Shown one piece after another: positions 7,981 to 16,495 of a stretch of DNA of 32,801 nt. A program made the position numbers and the translations under genes. The notes beneath the pieces are model-generated. The model searched no databases and was not told where the DNA came from. It worked only from the letters and a program-made list of their open reading frames with translations. The DNA lies in the NCBI GenBank assembly GCA_007694115.1, contig RECJ01000141.1:1-32801 (forward strand), read 5' to 3'. This stretch comes from Leptolyngbya sp. DLM2.Bin27. Lineage in GTDB: Bacteria > Cyanobacteriota > Cyanobacteriia > Phormidesmidales > Phormidesmidaceae. Within the stretch, counting starts at the first letter, position 1. Each line of letters opens with the position of its first letter.

Positions 7981-8407
7981 GGCCACACTCAATACGGGAC
8001 GGATCAAAAACCGACAGCAAGACAGAAGCACTAGGCTAGCATGCCTATCCCCTACCCTATCATCCTTAATTTTTTAGGCTGAGGTCGGACTCAGGTGTCA
8101 GTTGGGGGGTACCTCTGCCCAAGCGCCCCAGAAACACAGCCAAGACCCTATGCCCACCAATACTGGTTCAATTCCTGACTCCATCTTGACTCAATCTTGA
8201 ACAGTGGCCCCCCAGCTTAGTTATGCCTATGGGAAGATTTACCCCTTCGCCCCGCCACCTCAAACTTAGCCCAGGGGAGGCCCACAGGGTAACTGAGGCA
8301 GATCCAAAGAGAAGCTTAAATTTTTGGCATCCGATACCACAGTAACCATCGTCCCCAAAATAATCCTTCACAATGGGAAATAACCTCCCCATACCGGAGT
8401 GATGCCA
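7981..8407. other. Divergent intergenic gap between rlmB and hxlR
   Basis: This 427-bp gap must hold promoters for rlmB (minus) and the HxlR regulator (plus). Near the right end, the motif GGGAAATAACCTC lies at 8375-8387, and a copy of it occurs again beyond hxlR. GGAG at 8396-8399 is the ribosome-binding site that fixes the hxlR start. A TTGACT and a TTGAAC hexamer occur near 8187-8201 but no matching -10 is clear. A minus-strand open frame here (8168-8452) overlaps hxlR and looks non-coding. Confidence 0.5.
8375..8387 (+). promoter_or_regulatory. Possible operator motif GGGAAATAACCTC upstream of hxlR
   Basis: This 13-bp sequence ends about 20 bp before the hxlR start codon and occurs again exactly at 8881-8893, across the stop codon of the DUF4327 gene. 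A related form is built into the inverted repeat at 8787-8819. A site this close to the start would suit autoregulation; the assignment is inference. Confidence 0.35.
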
Positions 8408-8779
8408 ATGCCTTCCATCAAGCATGGTACAAAGCTCGATTGTCCGGTTCATTTGGTGTTGTCATATATTGGCGGCAAGTGGGCCATTCTGATTTTGCAG
8501 GAGCTATTTCAGGGCAATCGCCGCACCAACGAATTTTTGTCGGCCCTGCCCGGCATCAGCACTAAGACGCTGACCGCCCGCCTGCGGGAGCTAGAAAGCT
8601 ATGGCCTAGTCAAGCGCACGGTTTTTCCTGAGGTGCCGCCTCGGGTCGAGTATTCTCTGACCCCCAAGGGTCAGGAAGTACAGCCCATCATGGCTGCCAT
8701 CAGTCAGGTGGGCCAGCATTGGCTGCTGCATGGTTCTGGCGAGCATCCGGCTACCCTCTACGGGGGCCGCAGTCGTTAA
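8408..8779 (+). CDS. HxlR-family winged-helix transcriptional regulator
   Basis: A 123-residue regulator. ATG 8408 is preferred over GTG 8399 and ATG 8402 because GGAG at 8396-8399 is then eight bases upstream, an ideal distance. The family signature is complete: a Cys near the N-terminus (Cys12, in DCPVHLVLSYIGGKWA), the recognition helix region with LPGISTKTLTARLRELE, the wing with GLVKRTVFPEVPPRVEYSLTPKG, and a C-terminal dimerisation helix. HxlR proteins act as dimers and many sense reactive carbonyl, quinone or oxidant stress through that N-terminal Cys. No divergent oxidoreductase target is adjacent. A 13-bp motif repeated on both sides of the gene may be its operator. Confidence 0.9.
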   Translation: MPSIKHGTKLDCPVHLVLSYIGGKWAILILQELFQGNRRTNEFLSALPGISTKTLTARLRELESYGLVKRTVFPEVPPRVEYSLTPKGQEVQPIMAAISQVGQHWLLHGSGEHPATLYGGRSR

Positions 8780-8786
8780 CGCAGTC

Positions 8787-8819
8787 GTGAGGGAATTTCC
8801 AACCAAGGAAATACCTCAC
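8787..8819. repeat. Inverted repeat after hxlR (GTGAGG...CCTCAC)
   Basis: The arms GTGAGGGAATTTCC and GGAAATACCTCAC face each other around a short AACCAA centre; 12 of about 13 positions pair, with one base inserted. It begins eight bases after the hxlR stop codon. No T-run follows, so it is a poor intrinsic terminator on the plus strand. Its right arm resembles the GGGAAATAACCTC motif at 8375 and 8881, so it might instead be a dyad operator. Confidence 0.5.
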
Positions 8820-8835
8820 CTACGAGTTGTTCTAC

Positions 8836-8860
8836 CGTAGGGGCAAACGGTTGTTTGCCC
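8836..8860. repeat. Hairpin and dispersed repeat copy (CGTAGGGGCAAACGG)
   Basis: GGGCAAAC, a GGTT loop and GTTTGCCC form a perfect 8-bp stem at 8841-8860. The first 15 bases (8836-8850) recur at 13519-13533 in another intergenic gap, followed there by a decayed right arm. It lies between the convergent hxlR and DUF4327 genes, where such palindromes commonly accumulate in cyanobacteria, and could act as a terminator though no T-run follows. Confidence 0.7.
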
Positions 8861-8891
8861 GATGCAGGGAAGTTCTTTTCGGGAAATAACC

Positions 8892-9134
8892 TCAGTCGTT
8901 GCTCCAGGTTTCGTGGGTGAGCAGGTCACCAATGCGATCGCGCAAAAAATAGTCGTAGTCCTCTAGCTCGGCCTCAATAAATGGCCACTCGCGGGCGGCA
9001 ATGTAGCCGCACAGAGCGCAGATCGGCTGGCACCGATCTAGGGTGCCGCACTCGACTAGCTGCTTCGCTTCTTCCCGAATGTCGTCAATGGTGTAGTGCC
9101 GCGTCAGAACTCGATTGGCGATTGTAGTGGTCAT
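8892..9134 (-). CDS. DUF4327 family protein
   Basis: An 80-residue soluble protein starting with ATG 9134, with GGAGGG seven bases upstream on the minus strand. The sequence YTIDDIREEAKQLVECG, then QPICALCGYIAAREW, then FLRDRIGDLLTHETW matches the cyanobacterial DUF4327 family, which I recognise from its conserved order of motifs and its usual length of about 80 residues. Function is unknown. Compared with the pattern I recall it carries extra Cys residues (a CGTLDRCQPICALC cluster), so redox or metal binding is conceivable but not shown. It follows the SulP gene by about 140 bp in the same direction. Confidence 0.85.
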   Translation of the reverse strand: MTTTIANRVLTRHYTIDDIREEAKQLVECGTLDRCQPICALCGYIAAREWPFIEAELEDYDYFLRDRIGDLLTHETWSND

Positions 9135-9273
9135 GGCAAGGCCCTCCGGGGATCAGATCGCAATGAGGATATTTACTCATCAGTCCTCCTACATAGTGCA
9201 ACTCCGGCAATGGAGATAAAAGGAGTTGATGCGTATCCTTACCTTTGTTTACATGGCGCAATAATGCAGTCTG

Positions 9274-11040
9274 CTATACGGTTTCATGGCGTTCTAGGGT
9301 GGTCATAGCCTGGTGGGTGCTTAAAAATACCTTGTCTTTACCGCCCAAGTGGTGAATGAAGCCCGCCTTCTCTAGCTGATCCATCACTGGGCCTTTGACT
9401 TCGCTCAGGTAGACGGTTACCCCCGCTTCTCGCAGGTCTTCTACTAGGGTTTCTAAGGTTTCTAGGGCACTGCCATCAATGTGGTTGATGGCGCTGCAAA
9501 TCAGCACCAGGGCAGTGGCGGTGGGATGCTCGGCCACCGTCTGAATTAAATAGTCTTCTAGGTACTTGGTGTTGGCAAAGTAGAGGCTCTCGTCAATGCG
9601 GATGGCCAGCACCCCGGCACAGGTATGAACCGGGTGACGTTTTACATTGCGAAAATGCTCGCTATCACCCACGCGCCCCACCTCAGCAATGTGGGGGCGG
9701 CTGGTGCGCCACAGGTAAAAGGCCACCGACGCCACAAACCCCACCAAAATTCCGGCCTCAATGCCAATGGTCAGCACCGCCATAAAGGTAATCGCCAAAC
9801 TGGCCGCATCGGCCCGAGACACCCGCCACAGCTGCCCCAAACTTTTAAAGTCTAAGAGGTTGATCACAGCCACCAAAATCACCGCCGCCAGGGCAGCCTG
9901 GGGCAGGTAGTAAAACAGCGGCGTAAAGAACAGCACCACCAGAGCAATCAGGCTGGCGGTCACAATCGAAGCCAGCCCCGTATTGGCCCCAGCCGAAAAA
10001 TTTACCACCGACCGGCTAAAGCCCCCCGTCACCGGGTAGCCCCCAGTAAAGGCAGCCCCTAGATTAGCCGCCCCCAGACCAATCAACTCCTGATTGGCGT
10101 CGATCCGCTGCCGCCGCTTGCTGGCCAGCGACTTAGCGACGGCGATGCTCTCCATAAAGCCCACAAAGCTAATGGCAAGAGCCGTGGGCAACAGCCTTTG
10201 CCCCAGGGCCAAATCGAGGGTGGGCACCGACAGCGGCGGCAATCCCGGCGGAATCGCGCCCACAATCGCCACCCCAAAGCGATCGCTCAGGTTCAGCCGC
10301 CACACCAGTAAAACCGTGGCCACCACCACCACCAGCGGCCCCCCTCGGCTCAGGGGCGTAATCCAGGCCTGAGATAGGCCTAGGCGACCCAGCAACTGGG
10401 GCAAGCTGCGGTTGAAAAACAGCAGCACCGCCACGCTAGCCAACCCCAGCCCGAGGCTGACCCAATTGACGTTGGGGGCTGCCTGCACCAGGTGACGGGC
10501 GGTGGCAAAAAAACTTTCCGATGGCGGCAGCTTGACCCCCATAAGGTGTCTGATCTGGCTGAGGCCAATCACCAGGGCGGCGGCGTTGGTAAAGCCCACA
10601 ATCACCGCATGGCTGAGAAAGTTGACGATAAACCCCAGCCGCACCACCCCCATAAATAGCTGAATCAGGCCAATCATCAGGGCCAAAGCCAGGGCGGCAG
10701 CTAGATATTCGGCACTATCTGCGGCAGCCACCTGGCCAATGCTGGTGGCCACCAGCAGCGACACCATGGCCACTGGACCGACGGACAGGGCGCGGCTAGT
10801 GCCGAGCACGGCGTAGAGCATCAAGGGCAAGATGCTGGCGTAGAGACCCACCTGGGGCGGTAGGCCAGCCAGCAGAGCATAGGCCATGCCCTGGGGAATC
10901 AGCATCACGGCTACAATAACGCCGGCCATCACATCCCCCACCAAGTCGCGGGGGTTGTAGTGCAAACCCCAGTCTAGAACCGGGAGATAGCGGCCCCAGA
11001 CTGAGGTTGCCCTGGGGCGGTGGGGCGATGGTGTAGACAT
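9274..11040 (-). CDS. SulP-family anion transporter (sulfate permease-like) with STAS domain
   Basis: A 588-residue inner-membrane transporter read from ATG 11040. An upstream in-frame start would add 25 residues that look like untranslated leader. The SulP signature is near the N-terminus (AGVIVAVMLIPQGMAYALLAGLPPQ, in two adjoining pieces), followed by about 12 to 14 membrane segments, the conserved GSTRALSVGPVA-like stretch (here GTSRALSVGPVAM), and NQELIGLGAANLGAAFTGG with PVTGGFSRS. The C-terminal third is a cytoplasmic STAS domain (about residues 455-575, with SAINHIDGSALETLETL). SulP proteins carry sulfate, bicarbonate, molybdate or other anions; cyanobacterial BicA belongs here, but this sequence alone does not separate sulfate from bicarbonate transport. 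No sulfur genes are adjacent. Confidence 0.92.
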   Translation of the reverse strand: MSTPSPHRPRATSVWGRYLPVLDWGLHYNPRDLVGDVMAGVIVAVMLIPQGMAYALLAGLPPQVGLYASILPLMLYAVLGTSRALSVGPVAMVSLLVATSIGQVAAADSAEYLAAALALALMIGLIQLFMGVVRLGFIVNFLSHAVIVGFTNAAALVIGLSQIRHLMGVKLPPSESFFATARHLVQAAPNVNWVSLGLGLASVAVLLFFNRSLPQLLGRLGLSQAWITPLSRGGPLVVVVATVLLVWRLNLSDRFGVAIVGAIPPGLPPLSVPTLDLALGQRLLPTALAISFVGFMESIAVAKSLASKRRQRIDANQELIGLGAANLGAAFTGGYPVTGGFSRSVVNFSAGANTGLASIVTASLIALVVLFFTPLFYYLPQAALAAVILVAVINLLDFKSLGQLWRVSRADAASLAITFMAVLTIGIEAGILVGFVASVAFYLWRTSRPHIAEVGRVGDSEHFRNVKRHPVHTCAGVLAIRIDESLYFANTKYLEDYLIQTVAEHPTATALVLICSAINHIDGSALETLETLVEDLREAGVTVYLSEVKGPVMDQLEKAGFIHHLGGKDKVFLSTHQAMTTLERHETV

Positions 11041-11202
11041 ATTTGGCCTGAGGGGATGTAGCGGTGACGAAAGGAAAAACTGCAATCGGTTGCTCCTAGC
11101 ATACCCCGATCCCATCCTTATATAACCACTTAATCATTTGGTGATACGTCACTGAATAGACTGCCCACTCGGCGATCGCCCAACGCCCAGCATTCAGCAA
11201 CA

Positions 11203-11721
11203 TTAGCGAGGTCTAGCAAACACCTGGGTCCAGTAGGGCCGCCCAGCTCCGTTGGCATAGCCAATGCCCAACTCAGTAAAGGCCGGGTTGAGCATGTTTT
11301 GACGGTGGCCGGGGCTATTCATCCAGGCGGCCATGACGGCGGCGGCGGTGGGCTGGCCCATCGCTACGTTTTCGCCGATGGTCGACCATTGGTACTGGGT
11401 GGCGTCAATGCGCGATCGCATCGTCGATCCATCAGAGCCGGTGTGGCTGAGGCGGCGGCTAGCGGCCATATCCTCAGAGTGGCGCTGGGCGGCGGTGGTG
11501 AGTTGAGCATTGAGCGTCAGGGGTGGGGCGTTTACCCGCTGGCGTTCGGCATTGACGAGCTGTAGCAGTTCCTCGGCTACGGCGAGGTTAGCTGGGGCGA
11601 CCGCCACCGCTGGCGCTGGGGCCGTGACCCCAGGCCCGATGGCCCCAGGCAGCATAACAGCCACAAGAGCAGTGACCAGAGCTATAGACTGAGGCCGCAG
11701 ACGTAGTTTCAGTAGGTTCAT
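11203..11721 (-). CDS. Secreted CAP (SCP/PR1-like) domain protein
   Basis: A 172-residue protein from ATG 11721. The first 30 or so residues form a signal peptide (basic MNLLKLRLRPQ, then a hydrophobic core ending near PGVTA). The mature part is a CAP domain: LLQLVNAERQRVNAPPLTLN, HSEDMAASRRLSHTGSDGS with the metal- or ligand-binding His, GENVAMGQ, and the C-terminal NSPGHRQNMLNPAFTELGIGYA, then YWTQVFARP. These are the CAP signature blocks in the right order. Bacterial CAP proteins are extracellular and of mostly unknown role. The gene lies 65 bp downstream of lipA in the same direction, so the two may share a transcript although no functional link is known. Confidence 0.9.
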   Translation of the reverse strand: MNLLKLRLRPQSIALVTALVAVMLPGAIGPGVTAPAPAVAVAPANLAVAEELLQLVNAERQRVNAPPLTLNAQLTTAAQRHSEDMAASRRLSHTGSDGSTMRSRIDATQYQWSTIGENVAMGQPTAAAVMAAWMNSPGHRQNMLNPAFTELGIGYANGAGRPYWTQVFARPR

Positions 11722-11786
11722 TGGGTATTCTTTTTGTTTTTTTGGGGTTGCTGAGCCCAGGTATGCATTCAAGCATCCGCAGTTGC

Positions 11787-12674
11787 CTAACGGGGGTTCT
11801 GGGCCATCAGCCGCTGCACATCTTCGGCGTGGTACGAGCTGCGGGTCAGCGGCGACGACACCACCTGCAAGAAGCCCTTCCCCTCGCCGACCTGCCGCCA
11901 GGCGTCAAACTGCGCCGGGGTGACAAACTCCGCCACGGGTAAATGCTTTGGTCCCGGCGACAGGTACTGACCCAGGGTCAAAATGTCGCAGTCTACGGCC
12001 CGCAGGTCATCCATCACCCGCTGCACCTCGGCATCGGTTTCGCCCAGCCCCGCCATCAGCCCCGACTTGGTGTAGACCCAGGGGGCCAGTTCGCGGCTGC
12101 GGCGCAGCAGCTCGAGCGATCGCCCATAGTCGCCCTGGGGGCGCACCCGACGGTAGAGCCGGGGCACCGTCTCGGTGTTGTGGTTGAGCACGTGGGGCCG
12201 GGCGGCCAAAATCGTCTCCAGCGCCAGCCAGTTGCCGCACAGGTCAGGGATCAGCACCTCAATGGTGGTGGCCGGGGCCACCTGCCGCACCGCCTCAATG
12301 CAGGCTACAAACTGGCTCGCGCCGCCGTCGTCTAGGTCATCGCGGTTGACTGACGTAATCACCACATGGCTCAGCTTCATCCGCCGCACCGACTCCGCCA
12401 GCCGGATTGGCTCGGTGGGATCAAGGGCCACCGGCTTTTTCTCAAAGTCGATATCGCAGTAGGGGCAGGCGCGGGTGCAGGCTGGCCCCATGATCAAAAA
12501 CGTCGCCGTACCGGCCTTAAAACACTCGCCAATGTTGGGGCAAGAGGCCTCTTCGCACACGGTGTTGAGGCCCAGATCTTGCAAAATCGACTTCACTTCA
12601 CCAATCCGCTCCCACTGGGGGGCCTTTACCCGTAACCAATCTGGTTTTACCGCCACAGTCTCCAACCCCAGCAC
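11787..12674 (-). CDS. lipA: Lipoyl synthase
   Basis: A 295-residue radical-SAM enzyme that inserts two sulfur atoms into protein-bound octanoyl groups to form lipoyl cofactors. It starts with GTG at 12674; no in-frame ATG lies close by. Both iron-sulfur cluster motifs are complete: Cys40, Cys45 and Cys51 ([12 protein letters not shown]) bind the auxiliary cluster that supplies sulfur, and Cys66, Cys70 and Cys73 (CTRACPYC) bind the SAM cluster. The C-terminal RSSYHAED contains the Ser that ligates the auxiliary cluster. Length fits the family (about 290-320 aa). Cyanobacteria often have two lipA copies; which one this is cannot be told here. Confidence 0.96.
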   Translation of the reverse strand: MLGLETVAVKPDWLRVKAPQWERIGEVKSILQDLGLNTVCEEASCPNIGECFKAGTATFLIMGPACTRACPYCDIDFEKKPVALDPTEPIRLAESVRRMKLSHVVITSVNRDDLDDGGASQFVACIEAVRQVAPATTIEVLIPDLCGNWLALETILAARPHVLNHNTETVPRLYRRVRPQGDYGRSLELLRRSRELAPWVYTKSGLMAGLGETDAEVQRVMDDLRAVDCDILTLGQYLSPGPKHLPVAEFVTPAQFDAWRQVGEGKGFLQVVSSPLTRSSYHAEDVQRLMAQNPR

Positions 12675-12809
12675 AATGTCTGCGCTTCAATCATATCAAT
12701 CCTCGCATTACTTGCCCTGCATGCCTGGCCCCGCATTCCTGGTCAAAACAGCCGAATAGAACCGGCGCGGGCAGTATGCTAGAGATCAGTCCGATTGAGC
12801 CCCCGGTCA

Positions 12810-13385
12810 ATGGAAGCGCTATCGCCTCTAAATCGCTGCCTGATGGTGCTGTGCTACGCCGCTGCCGGGCTGCTGGCTGCCGGAGCCTGGCGCGACCAAG
12901 TCAAAGCCCGCTGGCAGTTTGATCAGCCCTTTGAGCGCACCCGCCTAGCCAGGCTAGGGCCAGTCATCACCCAGGCCCCCGAAACATTGATCACCGCCAA
13001 CACCCGCGTGGTAATCAGCCTCAGTCGACGACGGCTCGTACTCTACCAAAATGATGCGGTCAAAGATGAGTTCCCGGTCGCCATTGGCCAGGATGAATGG
13101 CAAACTCCCACGGGCGACTTCACGGTACAAGACATGCGCACCGACCCAGTATGGCAGCACCCGATCACCAAAGAAGCCGTTCACCCCGGCCCCAGCAATC
13201 CCCTTGGCTCTAGGTGGATTGGGTTTTTGGTCAAGGACCACTACCACATCGGCATCCACGGCACTAACCAAGAAACGCTGATTGGCGAGGCTGTCTCCCA
13301 CGGCTGCGTGCGCATGTTTGAGGCGGATATTCAGACGCTGTACAGCTACCTCAGAGTAGGCACCCCGATCCAGGTGGTGCCCTAG
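12810..13385 (+). CDS. L,D-transpeptidase (YkuD domain)
   Basis: A 191-residue protein from ATG 12810; a TTG five codons upstream is less likely. An N-terminal hydrophobic segment (about residues 10-26) is an uncleaved anchor or signal. The YkuD domain spans about residues 64-190 and ends with the catalytic block HIGIHG (146-151) and SHGCVRM (163-169), whose Cys166 is the nucleophile with His150 and His164 nearby. Such enzymes make 3-3 peptidoglycan cross-links or attach proteins to the wall. The gene is divergent from lipA and followed by a repeat-bearing intergenic gap. All catalytic residues are intact. Confidence 0.93.
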   Translation: MEALSPLNRCLMVLCYAAAGLLAAGAWRDQVKARWQFDQPFERTRLARLGPVITQAPETLITANTRVVISLSRRRLVLYQNDAVKDEFPVAIGQDEWQTPTGDFTVQDMRTDPVWQHPITKEAVHPGPSNPLGSRWIGFLVKDHYHIGIHGTNQETLIGEAVSHGCVRMFEADIQTLYSYLRVGTPIQVVP

Positions 13386-13645
13386 ACGGGCTGGCAGAAA
13401 TATGACGATCCTGGCTAAGGGCTTCAGGTGCTAGGCTTCAGACTTTAGGAAAAGTTGGCTGACTTCCGCCTGATACAGAATCCGAATCGGATAACCCCGA
13501 TTCCAAACAGACAGATTGCGTAGGGGCAAACGGGGTTTGTCCAGCCCAACCGGGGCTAGTCAAGGCAGATTTAGTATTAGAGTACTAATCGTCCTCAGGC
13601 GGATTTTGAATACCCGTGCAGGCTGGGTCAAGGGCGATCGCTCGC
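13386..13645. repeat. Convergent gap with copies of two dispersed repeats and a hairpin
   Basis: Just after the L,D-transpeptidase stop, 13397-13421 (AGAAATATGACGATCCTGG and following CTAAG) closely matches 25931-25955 after tyrS. GAATCGG (13484-13490) pairs with CCGATTC (13497-13503) around six bases. CGTAGGGGCAAACGG at 13519-13533 repeats 8836-8850. No ORF is credible here. The gap separates convergent genes, so the hairpin may help end transcription. Confidence 0.6.
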
Positions 13646-14728
13646 CTAGACCACCACCGACAGTTCTTTACCCACGGCGTTTAGATCGAGATCGAGGCTG
13701 TGCCAGGGCTTGCCGTCTAGGGCCATCTGCTCGATCAAGCTGGCCAACCGCAATGCCTTGAGGGCTTGCTCACCACCGACAGAGGGTTTCTCACCGCCCC
13801 GCACGCAGTTGATAAAGTGCTCTAGCTCCGCGTGGAGCGGCTCAATATTGCTGGTGTAGACCTTTTCGATCAGTCCATCTTGGCGGTAGAGCACCTGACC
13901 GTAGTCGGTGGAGCAGTCGGCGGTGGTTTGCCGATGAATCAAAATCTCATTGTTGAGAAAGTCGGCGTCGGTGAGGGAGTTTTTGCAGTGGGCGGTAATG
14001 CTGCGAATCTTGCGGTGGGTGACCTTGCTAGAGGTCAGCGTGGCCACAATGCCGTTGCTAAAGCCCAAGGTGGCGGTGACATAGTCTAAATAGCCTGAGT
14101 TAGAGGCGCGGCTGCCGCTAGCGGTCAGGGTAGACACCGTAGAGCCAGCTAGCTCAAGCAGCAGATCGATGTCGTGGATCATCAAGTCGAGCACCACCGA
14201 CACATCGTTGGCCCGCTGGGAGTAGGGGCTCATGCGGCGGGCTTCGAGGGCCAGCAGTTCTTCGGTTTTGAGCACCTTGTGCAGCTCTTGAAAAGCCGGG
14301 TTAAACCGCTCAATGTGGCCCACCTGCAAAATGCAGTTGGTCTCGGCGGCGGCATTGACCAGCGACTCAGCCTCGGCAATGCTGGCGGCGATGGGCTTTT
14401 CGATCAACACATGCACCCCGGCGCTGAGGCAGGCCATCCCCACCGCATGGTGCAGACGGGTAGGCACCGCCACACAGACCGCGTCGACGTGCTTGAGCAG
14501 CTCCTGGTAGTCTTCAAAGAAGCGCACTCGGTACTTGCCTGCGGTATCTAAGCCGCGCTCCACATTGACATCAGAGACGCCAACCAGCTCCACATCCTTG
14601 AACCGGCTGAGTACGCGGGTGTGGTGCTGACCCATGTTGCCCACGCCAATGACGCCAACACGAACGGGATCGGGCAGATTTCGAGATAGGTGCATGTCTA
14701 AGGCAGATGACAACATTGAATCTTGCAC
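13646..14728 (-). CDS. Gfo/Idh/MocA-family NAD(P)-dependent oxidoreductase
   Basis: A 360-residue protein. I choose the GTG at 14728 because GGGAGGA lies six bases upstream on the minus strand; the ATGs at 14716 and 14695 have no such site, and the TTG at 14770 starts before it. The N-terminal Rossmann fold has GVGNMG (28-33) for NAD(P), and EKP (110-112) is the family's conserved Lys motif at the active site. The C-terminal alpha/beta domain carries MIHDIDLLLEL, with the conserved His-Asp. Members oxidise or reduce sugar hydroxyls, for example inositol, glucose-fructose or UDP-sugars; the substrate is unknown. A good promoter is visible upstream. Confidence 0.9.
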   Translation of the reverse strand: MQDSMLSSALDMHLSRNLPDPVRVGVIGVGNMGQHHTRVLSRFKDVELVGVSDVNVERGLDTAGKYRVRFFEDYQELLKHVDAVCVAVPTRLHHAVGMACLSAGVHVLIEKPIAASIAEAESLVNAAAETNCILQVGHIERFNPAFQELHKVLKTEELLALEARRMSPYSQRANDVSVVLDLMIHDIDLLLELAGSTVSTLTASGSRASNSGYLDYVTATLGFSNGIVATLTSSKVTHRKIRSITAHCKNSLTDADFLNNEILIHRQTTADCSTDYGQVLYRQDGLIEKVYTSNIEPLHAELEHFINCVRGGEKPSVGGEQALKALRLASLIEQMALDGKPWHSLDLDLNAVGKELSVVV

Positions 14729-15054
14729 GCCTGTCCTCCCTTTAGGAGACGAAGATACGCCGACAGCCAACAGGTTACGAACGTCAGAGCGAGTGGGGAA
14801 CTGGGACGGCCAGGTAAAATTACTCAGATAGTATCACAATGCTTCACTCTGTAAAGAATAGCAACAGGGGCTCACAGAAAGATAACTCCCTGCTCCCTCA
14901 GATGTTCTCTCAGAGGCACTAGGATATCGGGTTTTGAGCTGTGCCATGCCCTATTTTCACCATACAGACGATGTCTGGCTGTGCCCACAACACTGTGGCA
15001 GTTGCTTAGGTGTCTTGGGAGGTGTCTTGGGAGGTTCTGAGGACGGGGGCAAGC
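14729..15054. other. 326-bp gap between the MocA-family and CNNM genes
   Basis: Besides the promoter at 14828-14855, the gap contains a 12-bp tandem duplication GGTGTCTTGGGA at 15009-15020 and 15021-15032, just downstream of the CNNM gene. A small plus-strand frame (14934-15284) runs into the CNNM gene on the other strand and is not credible. No intrinsic terminator with a T-run was seen. Confidence 0.5.
14828..14855 (-). promoter_or_regulatory. Sigma-70-type promoter for the MocA-family gene
   Basis: Read on the minus strand, TTTACA (14855-14850) is followed 16 bases later by TACTAT (14833-14828). The expected transcript start near 14821 leaves a leader of about 90 nt before the GTG at 14728, with the GGGAGGA ribosome-binding site near its end. 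Confidence 0.5.
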
Positions 15055-16479
15055 TTAAGAAACATTTGTGGAGGGCGGCTCTGGCAACGGCGGGAGAGCT
15101 GGGGGGGAAGCCTCGATCGTCCGCATCAAGATATCTTCTAAGCGGGGGCCATCGGTGGATAAAATCACCCATTCTCGATCGGCAAAAATCAGCTGATCGC
15201 CCGCGTTGGGAATTTTTTGCATTTGATAGATTAAGAACCCCCCCAGGGTTTGATAATCATCGGCGTAGGGAAGGTTTAGGTTGAGTAAATCATTGACTTC
15301 TTCTAGGTCGGTGTGGGCTTTAATCCGGTACGACTGCTCGTCAATCAGCTGCACGAGTTCCTGATCGGGGTCGTTTGGTTTGTGAATTTTGCCGATGATT
15401 TCGGTGGTTAGATCGCGCAGGGTAAGCAGCCCGGCGGTGCCGCCAAACTCGTCGACGACCATCACTATTTCTTGACCCGTGCGCTGCATAGTGGTGAGCA
15501 ATTCGTGCAGCGGGGTGTACTCAGGCACAAAGCGCGCGGGTTTGACCCAGGGGGCAATCGGTGTCTCAGGAGTGATCTCCTGGCGGGCCAGGGGCTGCAA
15601 AAACTGTTTTAGCTCCACCATGCCCTGGATGTCGTCGAGAGAATCGCCGATCACCGGGTAGCGGGAATGCTCAGTTTGGGCAATTAACCCAATCAGATTG
15701 CCAAAGTTTGCCGCTAGGGGAATAGCGCTGATTTGGGTGCGGGGCACCATAACTTCTCCGGCGGTGAATTCCCGAAACTCAAACACGTTGTTGAGCAGCT
15801 CTCGTTCTTCGGCCTCTAGTCCTGGGGTTTCAGCGGTGGTGCGAATAATCAGCTGGAGTTCTTCAGGGGTGAGTCGGGTATAGCTCACCTGGTCGCTGTA
15901 CTGAATTTTAACCAGGCGCAGCAGCAGCCGAGTCGACTGATTGAGCACCCAGATAAAAGGGTTAAACAGGCGGGCAATGGTCAAACTGGGGGGGCCGAGA
16001 AACCGAGCCACCTGCTCGGGATAGACCATGGCCACCGCCTTGGGGCAAAGTTCTCCCAGCACAATTTGCAGGTAGGCCACCAGCACAAAAGCCGCCGGAA
16101 TGGCTAGGGTATGGGCCAGGGCCTGGCTTTGGGCCGCAGTCAGAGGAGTCTGGGTAATCCAAAAGGCCAGGGTGACAGCCATGGTGCTTTCGCCCACCCA
16201 GCCCAGGGCCAGACTAGAGAGGGTAATGCCAAATTGGGTGGTCGACAGCAAGCGGTCTAGGCTGCGCTGGAGCTGCTGTACGGTTTTGGCCTGCACGTCG
16301 CCCTGGGAGACCAGTTGGCTAATGCGCGATCGCCGCACCGACACAATTGAGAACTCTGCGGCCACAAAAAAGGCGTTGATGCCAATTAGCAGCAGTACCG
16401 CTAGCAGCCGAGAAGCGATCGCAGCCGGGGGCATTGCGTCGGGAATAACAACGATCAACAGGTGGGGAAACACACACAT
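15055..16479 (-). CDS. CNNM/CorC (HlyC)-type membrane protein with CBS domains
   Basis: A 474-residue protein from ATG 16479 (ATG 16434 is an alternative). The N-terminal CNNM (DUF21) membrane domain spans about residues 18-205: first helix with GINAFFVAAEFSIVSVRRSR, then LALGWVGEST and LQIVLGELCPKAVAM. A CBS-domain pair follows (about 220-345, with VMVPRTQISAIP, SRYPVIGDSLDDIQGMV and MVVDEFGGTAGLLTL), and a CorC_HlyC transporter-associated domain closes it (about 365-450, with YRIKAHTDLEEVNDLL and LGGFLIYQM). Family members are linked to magnesium or cobalt efflux and are often misnamed hemolysins. Downstream of the small membrane protein gene (16 bp gap), with which it may be cotranscribed. 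Confidence 0.92.
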   Translation of the reverse strand: MCVFPHLLIVVIPDAMPPAAIASRLLAVLLLIGINAFFVAAEFSIVSVRRSRISQLVSQGDVQAKTVQQLQRSLDRLLSTTQFGITLSSLALGWVGESTMAVTLAFWITQTPLTAAQSQALAHTLAIPAAFVLVAYLQIVLGELCPKAVAMVYPEQVARFLGPPSLTIARLFNPFIWVLNQSTRLLLRLVKIQYSDQVSYTRLTPEELQLIIRTTAETPGLEAEERELLNNVFEFREFTAGEVMVPRTQISAIPLAANFGNLIGLIAQTEHSRYPVIGDSLDDIQGMVELKQFLQPLARQEITPETPIAPWVKPARFVPEYTPLHELLTTMQRTGQEIVMVVDEFGGTAGLLTLRDLTTEIIGKIHKPNDPDQELVQLIDEQSYRIKAHTDLEEVNDLLNLNLPYADDYQTLGGFLIYQMQKIPNAGDQLIFADREWVILSTDGPRLEDILMRTIEASPPALPPLPEPPSTNVS

Positions 16480-16495
16480 AGCCCAGCGCTAATCG

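Noticed and set aside
7257-8034. Long open frames in the other frames of the rlmB repeat region, including a hydrophobic plus-strand frame with repeated AVARFVVAI-type units
   Set aside because: They follow from the period-21 and period-81 repeats, whose lengths are multiples of three and so keep all frames open. They have no start context, and the rlmB frame leads directly into an intact enzyme.
8168-8452. 94-codon minus-strand frame before hxlR
   Set aside because: It overlaps the well-supported hxlR start and its operator-like site, has no ribosome-binding site, and its translation shows no domain.
14934-15284. 116-codon plus-strand frame
   Set aside because: Its second half is antisense to the CNNM gene's 3' end and the first half includes a tandem duplication; no start signals.
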